Assembly: GCA_026418275.1 (NCBI GenBank)
Contig: JAOABQ010000070.1
Coordinates: 62,001-126,000, forward strand
Direction of reading: 5' to 3'
Length of the DNA: 64,000 nt
DNA from: Clostridia bacterium
Lineage (GTDB): Bacteria > Bacillota > Clostridia > Acetivibrionales > DSM-2933
The position numbers and the translations under genes were made by a program. This document shows, one piece after another, positions 17,959 through 26,463 of the stretch (its first letter is position 1; each line of letters starts with the position of its first letter). The notes beneath the pieces were generated by a model, which worked only from the letters and a program-made list of their open reading frames with translations, was not told the DNA's origin and made no database searches.

Positions 17959-18888
17959 ATGTATTGTCCTTATTTTTCAAGAGCATTTTCCTTATCCCAA
18001 AACCCCTACATAGAAAGGCCGGACAGCAATATATTAAATTACATACCATTTCCACAATTTCCGGTCACAAACCCTTATGCCCATATTCAAAATTCTCAAG
18101 GGATTTGCCAAAACTGTATAGCCAGACAGCCTAGTGGTTTCGAACCTCCCTCTTGCCCCCATGGCAAATACTACACTCTACAGCCTGGTGATACACTTTT
18201 TAACATTGCAAAGGCTCAAAATATTTCACTTAAGGATATATTGGATGCAAATTCGGGAATCAACCCAAACAGGCTTTTTGTAGGACAAAGCATTTGCATT
18301 CCTTTGTCTACACAACCTCCACTTGCATGCCAGCCTCAAAATCCTGAGTATGTAATCAAAAGAAGGGACACACTTAGCACCATAGCCAAAATATTTAACA
18401 TTACAGTGAATGATTTAAAGAAAGCCAATCCCGGCATCCATCCCTATGTATTACGTATTGGTCAGAAAATTTGTATTCCTGTAGCATGGAACACATTTAC
18501 CAATGCCCAGTACCGTGTCTCTTTAAAGTATCCTTCCCACTGGCATAAAGTGAATGAGACAAGATACGAGGGCAAGGACGGCTTCTTCCAAATATCTGCT
18601 ATCGCAGGTAATTCCCTGGATAAAGTATGTAAAAACGAAGCATACCACCCCTTGAAACCTTACGGCAGCAAACCTAAAATTATTATGTATCCATATAAAA
18701 ATAGAACAGGTTGTCTTATTCTCCCCTCCCAAGATCAACCTGTTGATATGAAAAATCAAGCAGCTTTTATCATCCGCTACCCCAAACCTATCGTAATCGA
18801 CGAACAATCTTACAACTACTTTATTTTATGGGCTGATAGACTACATATCCGTGGAATCGTGAGTACCCTGGAATTTCTGCAAAATTAA
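17959..18888 (+). CDS. Two-LysM protein, possible spore-coat or envelope protein
   Basis: 309 aa without a signal peptide or membrane helix. The N-terminal 65 residues are Tyr/Pro/Asn/Cys-rich (MYCPYFSRAFSLSQNPY). LysM domain 1 is at about 70-116 (YYTLQPGDTLFNIAKAQNIS, ending FVGQSICIP) and LysM 2 at about 130-175 (YVIKRRDTLSTIAKIFNIT, ending IGQKICIP). The C-terminal 130 residues form an unassigned domain (YRVSLKYPSHWHKV...). LysM binds peptidoglycan. A leaderless LysM protein in a spore-former suggests deposition on the forespore cortex or coat, as for SafA, but this is inference. The ribosome site is GCGAGG 8 nt before the ATG. A 7-bp hairpin (18907-18932) follows the gene but has no T-run on this strand. 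Confidence 0.8.
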   Translation: MYCPYFSRAFSLSQNPYIERPDSNILNYIPFPQFPVTNPYAHIQNSQGICQNCIARQPSGFEPPSCPHGKYYTLQPGDTLFNIAKAQNISLKDILDANSGINPNRLFVGQSICIPLSTQPPLACQPQNPEYVIKRRDTLSTIAKIFNITVNDLKKANPGIHPYVLRIGQKICIPVAWNTFTNAQYRVSLKYPSHWHKVNETRYEGKDGFFQISAIAGNSLDKVCKNEAYHPLKPYGSKPKIIMYPYKNRTGCLILPSQDQPVDMKNQAAFIIRYPKPIVIDEQSYNYFILWADRLHIRGIVSTLEFLQN

Positions 18889-18945
18889 AAAACATGAAAA
18901 TGAAAAAAAAACCACGTTTACTCTCTGGTTTTAAGGCAAACATAC

Positions 18946-19049
18946 TATAGATAACCAAATATAAAAGTGATTTTTATCAGCCAGTAAATGAACACTTGCC
19001 ACAGGTATTTTGACCACTTTATCCTTCTCTTAATCTTTGGTTATCTATA
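18946..19049. repeat. Long-range inverted repeat before the YetF-like gene
   Basis: TATAGATAACCAAA (18946-18959) and its exact complement (19036-19049) are separated by 76 bp; inside, ATAAAAGTG and CACTTTAT can extend the pairing. It ends 27 bp before the ATG of the DUF421 gene. It could be a structured leader or a small miniature element; no known RNA class fits. Confidence 0.55.
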
Positions 19050-19076
19050 ATAAACCTTTTAACCGGAGGAAGCGTC

Positions 19077-19766
19077 ATGGAAGCTGCAATTGAAACATTG
19101 GTAAGAACCGCCATCGGTTTTTTCATACTGCTTATACTAATACGCCTTCTTGGAAAGAAACAATTGGGACAACTAACTTTCTTCACTTATATTACTGGAA
19201 TTGCTATGGGCAATATTGCCGGAGATATGGTAGTACACAAGGATGTACGATTAATAGACGGTGTTTTAGGTCTTATTTTATGGGCTATATTGACTTTTCT
19301 TGTCGAATTCGTGAGCTTAAAATCCTCCAAAGCACGTATTATGTTGGATGGCGAGCCAACCATCGTTATAAAAAAAACCGAAATTGTTGAAGACGCCCTC
19401 AAATCTCTAAGACTTAACTTGGATGACCTGCTCATGCTTCTAAGGAGTAAGGATATTTTCTCTCTAAAGGATGTGGAATACGCCATCTTAGAACCCAATG
19501 GACAGCTAAGTGTATTGAAAAAACCCGAGCTTGATAGCGTCATAAAAAAAGATTTGCGTATTCCAACCGCCCCTGATGCATTTATCCCAACTGAAATTAT
19601 CGTTGACGGTAAAGCCGTTACAAAAAACTTAAAGGAATTTAACCTGAATGATCAGTGGCTCAAAAATCAGCTCCATTCCTTAGGTATAAATTCCGTAGAA
19701 GAGGTCTTTTTTGCAGAACTTCAATACGATGGCTCTTTGTATATCCGAAAAAAACAAGCCCATTAA
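19077..19766 (+). CDS. YetF-like membrane protein (DUF421)
   Basis: 229 aa. Three N-terminal hydrophobic segments (about 9-25, 32-50, 60-82), then the LDGEPTIVIKKTEIVEDAL and DLLMLLRSKDIFSLKDVEYA stretches that define DUF421, and a soluble C-terminal domain. Relatives include YetF/YdfS/YkjA/YrbG of Bacillus; some family members are spore inner-membrane proteins linked to spore resistance. The biochemical function is unresolved. The ribosome site is CCGGAGG. It is preceded by the long inverted repeat, and its stop codon overlaps that of a convergent 40-aa frame. Confidence 0.88.
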   Translation: MEAAIETLVRTAIGFFILLILIRLLGKKQLGQLTFFTYITGIAMGNIAGDMVVHKDVRLIDGVLGLILWAILTFLVEFVSLKSSKARIMLDGEPTIVIKKTEIVEDALKSLRLNLDDLLMLLRSKDIFSLKDVEYAILEPNGQLSVLKKPELDSVIKKDLRIPTAPDAFIPTEIIVDGKAVTKNLKEFNLNDQWLKNQLHSLGINSVEEVFFAELQYDGSLYIRKKQAH

Positions 19767-19885
19767 AAATAATCCGTTCCTTTATCGACATGCTCACCAG
19801 GTATGTCTTTATTTTCCTCAATAGACCCTTCCAGAGAAGCCAATAATAATGCAAGGATTAAGCCAGCCAAATATAAACCACCCAT
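19763..19885 (-). CDS. Possible small membrane protein, 40 aa
   Basis: Unrecognised. ATG at 19883-19885 with AGAGGT 6 nt upstream; TAA at 19763-19765, overlapping the convergent DUF421 stop. The first half is one hydrophobic helix (GGLYLAGLILALLLASL) and the second half is acidic and polar (EGSIEENKDIPGEHVDKG). The amphipathic split and ribosome site favour a real small protein, but the overlap at the 3' end weakens the case. Confidence 0.45.
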   Translation of the reverse strand: MGGLYLAGLILALLLASLEGSIEENKDIPGEHVDKGTDYF

Positions 19886-19902
19886 TTTTTACCTCTTTCA
19901 AC

Positions 19903-20009
19903 ATATATTGAACGCAATAAAGATTTTACATTGCGCTTCAATTTCCCTGATTTAATATCGTGAAAATTCAATTTATCCATGCAAAATCATTTCACGATCT
20001 ATTTAGATT
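19903..20009 (+). repeat. Dispersed palindromic repeat, copy A (about 107 bp)
   Basis: Near-complete copy. Hairpin 1: ATTGAA-C-GCAAT, loop AAAGATTTTAC, ATTGC-GC-TTCAAT. Spacer TTCCCTGATTTAAT. Hairpin 2: ATCGTGAAA...TTTCACGAT around a conserved loop containing TTTATCCATG. Same orientation as the 37255 copy; the 50822 copy is inverted. It sits between the 40-aa frame and the S-layer protein gene. Confidence 0.85.
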
Positions 20010-20119
20010 CTACTATTTGACGGAATAGGAATCCAAAAAGTTCCCACTTTATTTATAAATATATGAAAATAGGACAGGGATTAGGATAAAATTTTTGTTC
20101 ATCTCACCAAGGCTGCAAT

Positions 20120-20163
20120 AAGGAAGGAGATGTCTTATATAACGCTAATCCATCCCCTTCCTT
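20120..20163 (-). terminator. Hairpin past the S-layer protein gene
   Basis: AAGGAAGGAGATG against CATCCCCTTCCTT, 13 bp with one mismatch, 18-nt loop, 19 bp beyond the stop codon. There is no U-run on the minus strand, so it may be a processed 3' end rather than a standard terminator. Confidence 0.5.
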
Positions 20164-20181
20164 TCATCCTTACTATTTAAA

Positions 20182-23100
20182 TCAATTTATCAGTTTGGAA
20201 TTTTTAAGCATACGCTGAATCATTACCGCCGTTTCAGCTCTTGTAATATTTGCCTTTATCATAATTTTTTGCTTATATCCCTTCACAATCCCAGTTTTTA
20301 TGCATTGTGATATGGATTTTACCGCCCATGCGGCTGCTTCAAAACTATCACTGTATTTATTCATTATCATGAGCGCTTCGCCTTCTTCAAGAGCTGTATC
20401 TATCTTGGCAATTTTCATCGCCCGGGATAATATAACCATCGCTTCCTCACGGCTCACATTTTTTTCAGGCCTGAAAATACTTTTACCATACCCCTCTATA
20501 ATTCCATACTTATATGCAATGGCTACCGCATCATAATAAAATTGATCTGATGTCACATCGGTGAATACATCTTTTCCGTTTCCTGTTCTCATCAGCCCTA
20601 ATGCACGAACGATTACGGATATGAATTCTCCCCGGCTAATTGCCTTGTCAGGCTCAAAATGATATTCATCCGTCCCATTAACTACCAACCTTGATCCCAT
20701 ATCGTTTACCGCATCCTTGCTCCAGTGTTTTTCTACATCCTTAAAGTTTTTGGGGCTCCAGATTACAGAATAAGTACTATTAGTCAGACTGTTGATTTTT
20801 GCATGGTATTTCCCATCTATTATGATAATGGTGGTGGGGACATGTGAAAATGTGCCGTCGTGATTTAGAACAATTCCGGTGGTTATTTTAGAAGGATCTA
20901 TTCCTTCCGGAATAGCTACAGTCCTTTCCACATATCCATTAAACTTGGATACCTGGACAGTTTTTTCTCCCGTAGTGCAGGTGATCTCAAAATCCAATGG
21001 CGGTACAACCACCTGGTACTTGTTTTTGTTTGCCGTATCCTCCACGATTTTTACAGTTTGCGAGGAAGCCTCAGCGATAGACACGCTGACTTTGATATCT
21101 TTTAGTTTCACCGAGTCTCCAATCTCTTGAGAGACCTCATCAATATTAATTTGAGAAGCCGGAAGTGTATAAGTTACATTTTTTGTCTTTATTTCAAGAA
21201 CTGCTTCTTTGGCTTCCATTTTCTTCACTGTCTCTCCTGTTAGCTGTCCAACTACTATATCCGATTGCTGATTCACCGGAATTACAATGGTGCTCTTTTT
21301 TTCTTCCCGGTTTAATTTTTCTTCCACCTTTTTATCATCCAATGTAATCGTTGTCACGGTATTTTCTTCCACTGTTTCAGTTTTAGCCTGGGCTGCTGTT
21401 TCTTCTTTACCATTAATAATGATGTTTACCCCTGTTTCTTCCCGGATTGGTGTTGGAGTTGGCGCAGATGAGGATGTCGATGCCCCTTCGGCTGCAGGTG
21501 TTGGTACCGGCGTGGGCGTCTGAATTGGTATCGGTGTTGGTGTTGGAGTCGAAACAGGATTAGGATTGACAACAACCTGGCTGATTAAATTCTTCCCTCC
21601 TGTGGTCTGGGCTATCAGAGTGGCATTTCCCGCTTTATCATAGATAGATGCAGCATTTGCCGGCTTGATTTCTATGCTTTCCACACCATTGGGCGTACCT
21701 GTAACCGTAAGGAATACCCGTATAGTGGTTTCTCCGCCTGTCAGTGCAGAAGCCGAGCCTTCTGCTGCATTATCATTCCTCTTCACTGAGCTGATGGCCA
21801 CATTGGTTGCACTGCCTCCGCTTCGTGTGAAGGTCAGAGCAAGTTTGGCCGCCGTTAGTGGGGTAGTACCATCAACGGCGCCGTATACGCCTTCACTCAG
21901 CACTAAATCAAGATAGGCATTGCCGGACGCCAGTGTCCCTGAAGAGATGGTGGGACTCGTGGTGTCCCATCCACTAACAGTAACACCAACACCGTCAGTC
22001 GCAAGAGCATTGCCGGACGTATCCTGGACAGTCCCATTTCCTCCGGACGCGTATTTTACTGAAATCCCTTCCTTAGCGGATATGCCCATATCAGCCACCG
22101 TCAGCACAACATGGCTTGCATCCACACCTTGTGCAATGGAGGCTACCACATAGGAAGTACCCGGTGCACCGGTTTCATGAACAGTAAAACCACCGTCATT
22201 GGCTTTGGCTATATTAGTACAGTTTTCATTTAAAGCAACTGTGATGTGAGTGTTGTCGGTTCTTACTGCACTTTGAAGCAGCGGAAGAGTCTTGTCGTTC
22301 AATGTTTTTATCCCGGTGGTTTGTACCGCTAATACTGCATTACCAGCTTTATCATAGACGGATGAGGCATTCACAGGCTTAACCTCGATCGTTTCCATCC
22401 CATTGGGCGTGCCTGTAACTGTAAGGAATACCCGAATAGTAGTCTCGCCGCCCGTGAGCACTGAAGCCAAGCCCTCAACCGCATTGTCATTTTTCTTCAC
22501 TGAGCTGATGGCCACATTGGTTGCACTGCCTCCGTTCCGGGTGAAGGTCAGGTCAAGCTTGGCCGTCGTAAGTGGGGTAGTGCCATCATCGGCGCCGTAT
22601 ACACCTTCACTCAGCACTAAATCAAGATAGGCATTGCCGGACGCCAGTATCCCTGAAGAAATGGTGGGACCCGTGGTGTCCCATCCACCAACGGTAACAC
22701 CAACACCATCCGTTGCCAGAGCATTACCGGCCGTATCCTGGACACTCCCATTTCCTCCAGACGCGTATTTTACTGTAATTCCCTCCTTAGCGGATATGCC
22801 CATATCAGCCACCGTCAGTATGACATGGCTTGCATCCACACCCTGTGCAATGGAGGATACAGCATAGGTAGTACCAAGTGCACCGGTTTCATGAACAGTA
22901 AAACCGCCGTCATTGGCTTTGGCTATATTGGTACAGTTTTCACTCAGTGTAACGATGATATGTGTATTATCTGTCCGAGCTGCACTTTGAATAGTTGGGG
23001 CTGTGGTGTCGTTTTGAATTAATGTCAGTTGCACACCATCAAATTCAACACAATCAGAGGCATTGGCAGTTACCGCAGCTATGAGTGTTACTTTCAGTTT

Positions 23101-23634
23101 CCGAGTGTCTGCCGGCAAAACTGCAATGCTCCCGCTTTTCTGCTGCCAATTGAAAGTACCGTCACCATCGTTGCTGCTTACAACATCATAGGCAGAGCCG
23201 ATGAGGGCATTACCGCCAGTTAAGCATTCAACCCTTATTGTAGCACTTCCAGCATCATTATTTTCTCTAATTTCACCGATTAAATTCAGACGGACACCTC
23301 CGGCATCAATATGCAAAGCCTTATCCGAAATGTCAATAATCTGTTCTAAGGTTCCACTTCCCGGGGTTCCATTGGTAAAGTAATCAAAAATCTTTCCACC
23401 GTTTGTACTGTCCGAAACACTCAGGTTTGCAGCAGTATCCACATAGAATCCGCTGTGGGGATCTGTTTTAATCCACCCGTTGAAATCATTTTCTGCATTG
23501 CCATTCACAATTAAATTTGCGCCGTAGGTAGTAGCCCATACCCACTGGACAGGAATCATTGAAAGCAAAATACATAAAACAATGGCGAAACAGCTTGCAA
23601 AACTAAGATTTTTCTTCTTCAAAAGCACCTTCAT
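20182..23634 (-). CDS. Secreted S-layer-anchored protein with duplicated Ig-like modules
   Basis: 1150 aa. The start is ATG 23632-23634 with GGGGGA; the frame is open a further 31 codons upstream without a ribosome site. Signal peptide: KKKNLSFASCFAIVLCILLS... ending near VWA. A carbohydrate-binding-like N-terminal module (NLIVNGNAENDFNGW...) comes first. Two tandem 238-residue units of SwmB/Ig-like type follow, each starting near TDNTHI and containing VKYASGGNG and EGVYGADDGTTPL-like segments. Then come a Pro/Thr linker (PTPTPIPIQTPTPVPTP), a beta-rich region, and three SLH motifs (FKDVEKHWSKDAVNDM, VFTDVTSDQFYYDAVAIA, YSDSFEAAAWAVKSI). SLH repeats bind pyruvylated secondary wall polymer, so it is cell-surface displayed, probably an adhesin or scaffold. 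Confidence 0.9.
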   Translation of the reverse strand: MKVLLKKKNLSFASCFAIVLCILLSMIPVQWVWATTYGANLIVNGNAENDFNGWIKTDPHSGFYVDTAANLSVSDSTNGGKIFDYFTNGTPGSGTLEQIIDISDKALHIDAGGVRLNLIGEIRENNDAGSATIRVECLTGGNALIGSAYDVVSSNDGDGTFNWQQKSGSIAVLPADTRKLKVTLIAAVTANASDCVEFDGVQLTLIQNDTTAPTIQSAARTDNTHIIVTLSENCTNIAKANDGGFTVHETGALGTTYAVSSIAQGVDASHVILTVADMGISAKEGITVKYASGGNGSVQDTAGNALATDGVGVTVGGWDTTGPTISSGILASGNAYLDLVLSEGVYGADDGTTPLTTAKLDLTFTRNGGSATNVAISSVKKNDNAVEGLASVLTGGETTIRVFLTVTGTPNGMETIEVKPVNASSVYDKAGNAVLAVQTTGIKTLNDKTLPLLQSAVRTDNTHITVALNENCTNIAKANDGGFTVHETGAPGTSYVVASIAQGVDASHVVLTVADMGISAKEGISVKYASGGNGTVQDTSGNALATDGVGVTVSGWDTTSPTISSGTLASGNAYLDLVLSEGVYGAVDGTTPLTAAKLALTFTRSGGSATNVAISSVKRNDNAAEGSASALTGGETTIRVFLTVTGTPNGVESIEIKPANAASIYDKAGNATLIAQTTGGKNLISQVVVNPNPVSTPTPTPIPIQTPTPVPTPAAEGASTSSSAPTPTPIREETGVNIIINGKEETAAQAKTETVEENTVTTITLDDKKVEEKLNREEKKSTIVIPVNQQSDIVVGQLTGETVKKMEAKEAVLEIKTKNVTYTLPASQINIDEVSQEIGDSVKLKDIKVSVSIAEASSQTVKIVEDTANKNKYQVVVPPLDFEITCTTGEKTVQVSKFNGYVERTVAIPEGIDPSKITTGIVLNHDGTFSHVPTTIIIIDGKYHAKINSLTNSTYSVIWSPKNFKDVEKHWSKDAVNDMGSRLVVNGTDEYHFEPDKAISRGEFISVIVRALGLMRTGNGKDVFTDVTSDQFYYDAVAIAYKYGIIEGYGKSIFRPEKNVSREEAMVILSRAMKIAKIDTALEEGEALMIMNKYSDSFEAAAWAVKSISQCIKTGIVKGYKQKIMIKANITRAETAVMIQRMLKNSKLIN
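21590..22303 (-). repeat. 714-bp tandem repeat unit, C-terminal copy (inside the SLH protein)
   Basis: Very similar at DNA level to 22304-23017 with a constant offset of 714 bp (for example the motif TCCCATCCAC at 21964 and 22678). It encodes the second 238-aa Ig-like unit. High nucleotide identity points to a recent duplication or ongoing gene conversion. Confidence 0.85.
22304..23017 (-). repeat. 714-bp tandem repeat unit, N-terminal copy (inside the SLH protein)
   Basis: Partner of the unit at 21590-22303; the first Ig-like pair in the protein. The boundaries are approximate because similarity fades at the edges. Confidence 0.85.
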
Positions 23635-23775
23635 AATTTTTATTCCCCCAATACAATGTTGTACTTCGTTGTTGTAATCATGCCGGTATAGTTGTTTTGA
23701 AACAAATACATATTGTCTTTGTACCAAACAAAATTTGCATTAATTAATATTATACACTTATTTATCCATAAATTC

Positions 23776-23819
23776 CAAGAAGGTAATAGTTCTTTCAGCA
23801 AAGAACTATTACCTTCTTG
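23776..23819. terminator. Perfect 20-bp hairpin after the discoidin-type gene
   Basis: CAAGAAGGTAATAGTTCTTT, loop CAGC, and the exact complement. It lies 43 bp past the discoidin gene stop and upstream of the SLH gene. There is no long U-tract on either side, but the stem is strong enough to pause polymerase. Confidence 0.7.
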
Positions 23820-23861
23820 ATATTTACTTCATTATCAACAAGATCCGGATCTTATTCAATT

Positions 23862-24884
23862 TTATTTTACACAGATAGTATATTCCTTTTTGTCAGTACC
23901 TGTATGTGATTCTACATTGACAGGAATCACAGTATCTCCACTTGCATTTAAGGTTATTTGTTGGGAAGCTTGCCCACTTGCTGCATTTTGCCCATCCACC
24001 TTGATTGCTGCCTGTGGATCTGCTGCGTAAGGTGTTAAGGTAACATTCTTGACACCGGTCGGCACATCTGCCGTGTAGTTGAATGTACCGGGAACGATAT
24101 CAATACCTACCACTTTAGATCCTGTCCGGTCAGTATAATTTACATTCACTTTTGTTAAATACGGACTTGAAGCCCTTGTTACATTTACCGTATAAGTGTA
24201 CGGATTCCCTATTACAGGAGTTACCTCAATCAAGATGGACTTGGTTTGACCGGCAGTCAGAGGTATCTGTCCCGATGCCTGTCCGCTTAACACTATCTGC
24301 CCGTCCACTTTAATTGTCGCATTGGGATCTTGGGCGGTAGGCGTTACAGTTATGCTTTCAATATCAAAACCCGCATTTGCAGTATACTGGCCGGTTGTAG
24401 GAGAAAATGCCGGACTTAAAGAACCGGTACTTATCACCAAGTTGCTTAAATATGCACTGGTAGGCGGCGCTTCATAGATCTGGAGATCAACAATGGATGC
24501 AAGCTGGTTATTAACCGCAATCCCTCTCGTAGTATAGATCCTCACATATCTTGTTTTCACCGCATTGATTGTACGGTCGGTTTTATTGATTGTATTCCCA
24601 ACTACACTGTCTACATCAGACCATGTTTTTGCATCCAAACTGATCTGCAGCTTATAGTCCATCATATTATAGCTTGGGGACTGCCATCCGGCACTACCCA
24701 TATGTATTACCACCCACCGGTTAATCCAGTAAAGAGCCCCCAGGTCTACCATCATCCAACAGGGCACAGAGCTGCAAACCCATCGCTGAATTGGCTGTAT
24801 AGAACCGTCAACAGCCCGGCTAGGGGAATAGGGAGCCATAAAACTGCTGGCGGATGCGTTTTTCATCAAGGCCACATTTCCCAT
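23862..24884 (-). CDS. Discoidin (F5/8 type C) domain protein with two cadherin-like beta domains
   Basis: 340 aa. An F5/8C-like lectin fold lies at about 1-140 (ALMKNASASS..., AVDGSIQPIQRWVCSS, MMVDLGALYWINRWV, TRYVRIYTTRG). Two cadherin-like beta-sandwich repeats (PF12733 type) follow: YLSNLVISTGSLSPAFSPTT and YLTKVNVNY... each ending in a YTVNVTR/YTICVK-like strand. No signal peptide or membrane helix is visible, although such domains usually act outside the cell. A compact tail-collar gene lies immediately upstream on the same strand, so the two may form one surface or particle-associated unit. It may bind glycans. Confidence 0.8.
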   Translation of the reverse strand: MGNVALMKNASASSFMAPYSPSRAVDGSIQPIQRWVCSSVPCWMMVDLGALYWINRWVVIHMGSAGWQSPSYNMMDYKLQISLDAKTWSDVDSVVGNTINKTDRTINAVKTRYVRIYTTRGIAVNNQLASIVDLQIYEAPPTSAYLSNLVISTGSLSPAFSPTTGQYTANAGFDIESITVTPTAQDPNATIKVDGQIVLSGQASGQIPLTAGQTKSILIEVTPVIGNPYTYTVNVTRASSPYLTKVNVNYTDRTGSKVVGIDIVPGTFNYTADVPTGVKNVTLTPYAADPQAAIKVDGQNAASGQASQQITLNASGDTVIPVNVESHTGTDKKEYTICVK

Positions 24885-24956
24885 TATATCCTTCCTTTCT
24901 AATCCATATTTTATTTCCTCACTGTCCGCTAAGAGCCTGTAGTGCGAAACAGTAAT

Positions 24957-25202
24957 TTAAGATCTTGGAGGAAACAATCCCTGGATTGCTATATAATACT
25001 GCATACCCGGCAGCGGGGATGCCCCTTGCAAGTTCGGCAGCGCAAAATTGGTGCGTCCGTCACCGCCATAGGTTATTCCTATGAGGGCAAACAATGCCTG
25101 ATTTTGACTAATGTTCAACAACTGGCCTTGACACAGCATCCACCCTTCGGGGGCATAATTGAAAGCAAAAAGTTGAATCTGACCAATAAAAGGACTGTCC
25201 AT
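24957..25202 (-). CDS. Compact phage tail-collar/MdpB-like protein, 81 aa
   Basis: Starts DSPFIGQIQLFAFNYAPEGW, contains CQGQLLNISQNQALFALIG, YGGDGRTNFALPNLQG, and ends YYIAIQGLFPPRS. These are the conserved ends of Tail_Collar/microcystin-dependent-protein (MdpB) relatives, usually 160-200 aa; here the variable middle is absent, giving a minimal form. Ribosome site AAGGAGGT. There is no signal peptide and no other phage genes nearby, so it is not part of a prophage. It lies 72 bp upstream of the discoidin gene on the same strand. Confidence 0.85.
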   Translation of the reverse strand: MDSPFIGQIQLFAFNYAPEGWMLCQGQLLNISQNQALFALIGITYGGDGRTNFALPNLQGASPLPGMQYYIAIQGLFPPRS

Positions 25203-25732
25203 AAAAAATACCTCCTTAATTTTAATAAATGATTATGAATAGCATACAAAATCATTTCTTGGTATTATTCGGCATTTTTGTTTATTTATTTAATAGTAAA
25301 TATCGATTTAATTACTAATTTACAATATTTTAGTAGTAATATGCTATATTCTGCCTTCTTAGGCCATCACCAAAAGCCGGATACTCAGTACTATACATAC
25401 TTTTAGTGCATAATATTTATTAAACCAAAATCTTTTTACAAAAATACTCTTGATATTAGATATAATTTTTTATAAAATAATATACACAAATTACATAATA
25501 TTCATTTAAAAAATAACTTCTGTTCATACAGCACCCCCACCAATAGAACTTACAGTAAATGCAAAACATTTATCTCACATACATCTAAAGCAATGGCTCT
25601 ATGCTTGGTCAAATGTTAATAAATAGTGTAATCCTCATATTATCCTGCTTGATAAAATGTTCTAAATCAAAATGGGTTTAATGCCATAAAGGCAATAAAC
25701 AAATAAATACAATTCAAAGGGAGGCTTTCTTT
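25203..25732. other. AT-rich intergenic region, divergent
   Basis: About 530 bp between the tail-collar gene (minus) and the secreted Ig-like gene (plus). Very AT-rich with no coding signal. It must contain both promoters; none is clear enough to call. Confidence 0.5.
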
Positions 25733-26191
25733 ATGAAAAAGCTGGCTTTAATCGTTTTAACCCTTATGTTTTTATTTGGCAATGTGGTAGGAGCATCCGC
25801 GCTTGATAGTGACAAATCAAGTACCATGTCTATTTTCCCAAGGATCCAATTGAATGTATCGGTTGACAATACCAGCAACAGTAATGTTACCTACACAGCA
25901 ACGGTATTACCCCTTTTATACTCTAACGGCAGTAGAATTCTCCCCATCGGAGCCAAGATTGACTTTTACACAGGAAGTCCCACTATAGCCGGCTATCCCA
26001 CCCAATACATAGGAAGTGCATACACAAACTGGCGTGGTATAGCTGTGTTGAAGCTGTACCAAGAACCTGGCAAGTACAAGGGCGGTGCTGTTACAGTCAG
26101 CACATCCTGGGGTAAAATCTATTCGAATGTTGTAACTTATGAGGTTCTTAAGCCCGTTCAGCCTGCATTAAAACTTGAAGTGCGCAATTGA
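25733..26191 (+). CDS. Small secreted Ig-like domain protein
   Basis: 152 aa. Signal peptide MKKLALIVLTLMFLFGNVVG with cleavage near ASA-LD. The remainder is one beta-rich domain (IQLNVSVDNTSNSNVTYTAT, IDFYTGSPTIAGYPTQYIGS, YSNVVTYEVLKP) resembling a bacterial Ig-like/invasin-type fold. No enzymatic motif or wall anchor, so it is probably released or held non-covalently. Ribosome site GGGAGG. It is monocistronic with a strong terminator. Function unknown. Confidence 0.7.
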   Translation: MKKLALIVLTLMFLFGNVVGASALDSDKSSTMSIFPRIQLNVSVDNTSNSNVTYTATVLPLLYSNGSRILPIGAKIDFYTGSPTIAGYPTQYIGSAYTNWRGIAVLKLYQEPGKYKGGAVTVSTSWGKIYSNVVTYEVLKPVQPALKLEVRN

Positions 26192-26219
26192 AACTACACC
26201 GATCAAATATCTAATTCCT

Positions 26220-26268
26220 AAATAGGTATGGGGATACGTTCTGCAATGATGTGTCCCCATACCTATTT
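26220..26268 (+). terminator. Terminator of the secreted Ig-like gene
   Basis: 15-bp perfect stem AAATAGGTATGGGGA and complement, 19-nt loop, followed by TTTC. Confidence 0.85.
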
Positions 26269-26463
26269 TCCAATGACTTCATTTAAGTAATTACCGATAT
26301 TTTGAAGGCAGATTTCACTAAAGTTAAAATTTATGCCATTGCTTAATATGTCTTATTTGGATATACTATTTTATAGCACATACTTGGATGCATTCTCGCT
26401 GTACTAATTATTTTGAGTGATAGCTATTTAAACTTTTAATATCAGTTGATGCAAGGTGTTCAT

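Noticed and set aside
23862..25202. Prophage remnant
   Set aside because: One tail-collar-like protein and a discoidin protein are present, but there is no integrase, capsid, terminase, lysin or attachment site, and the flanking genes are normal chromosomal ones.
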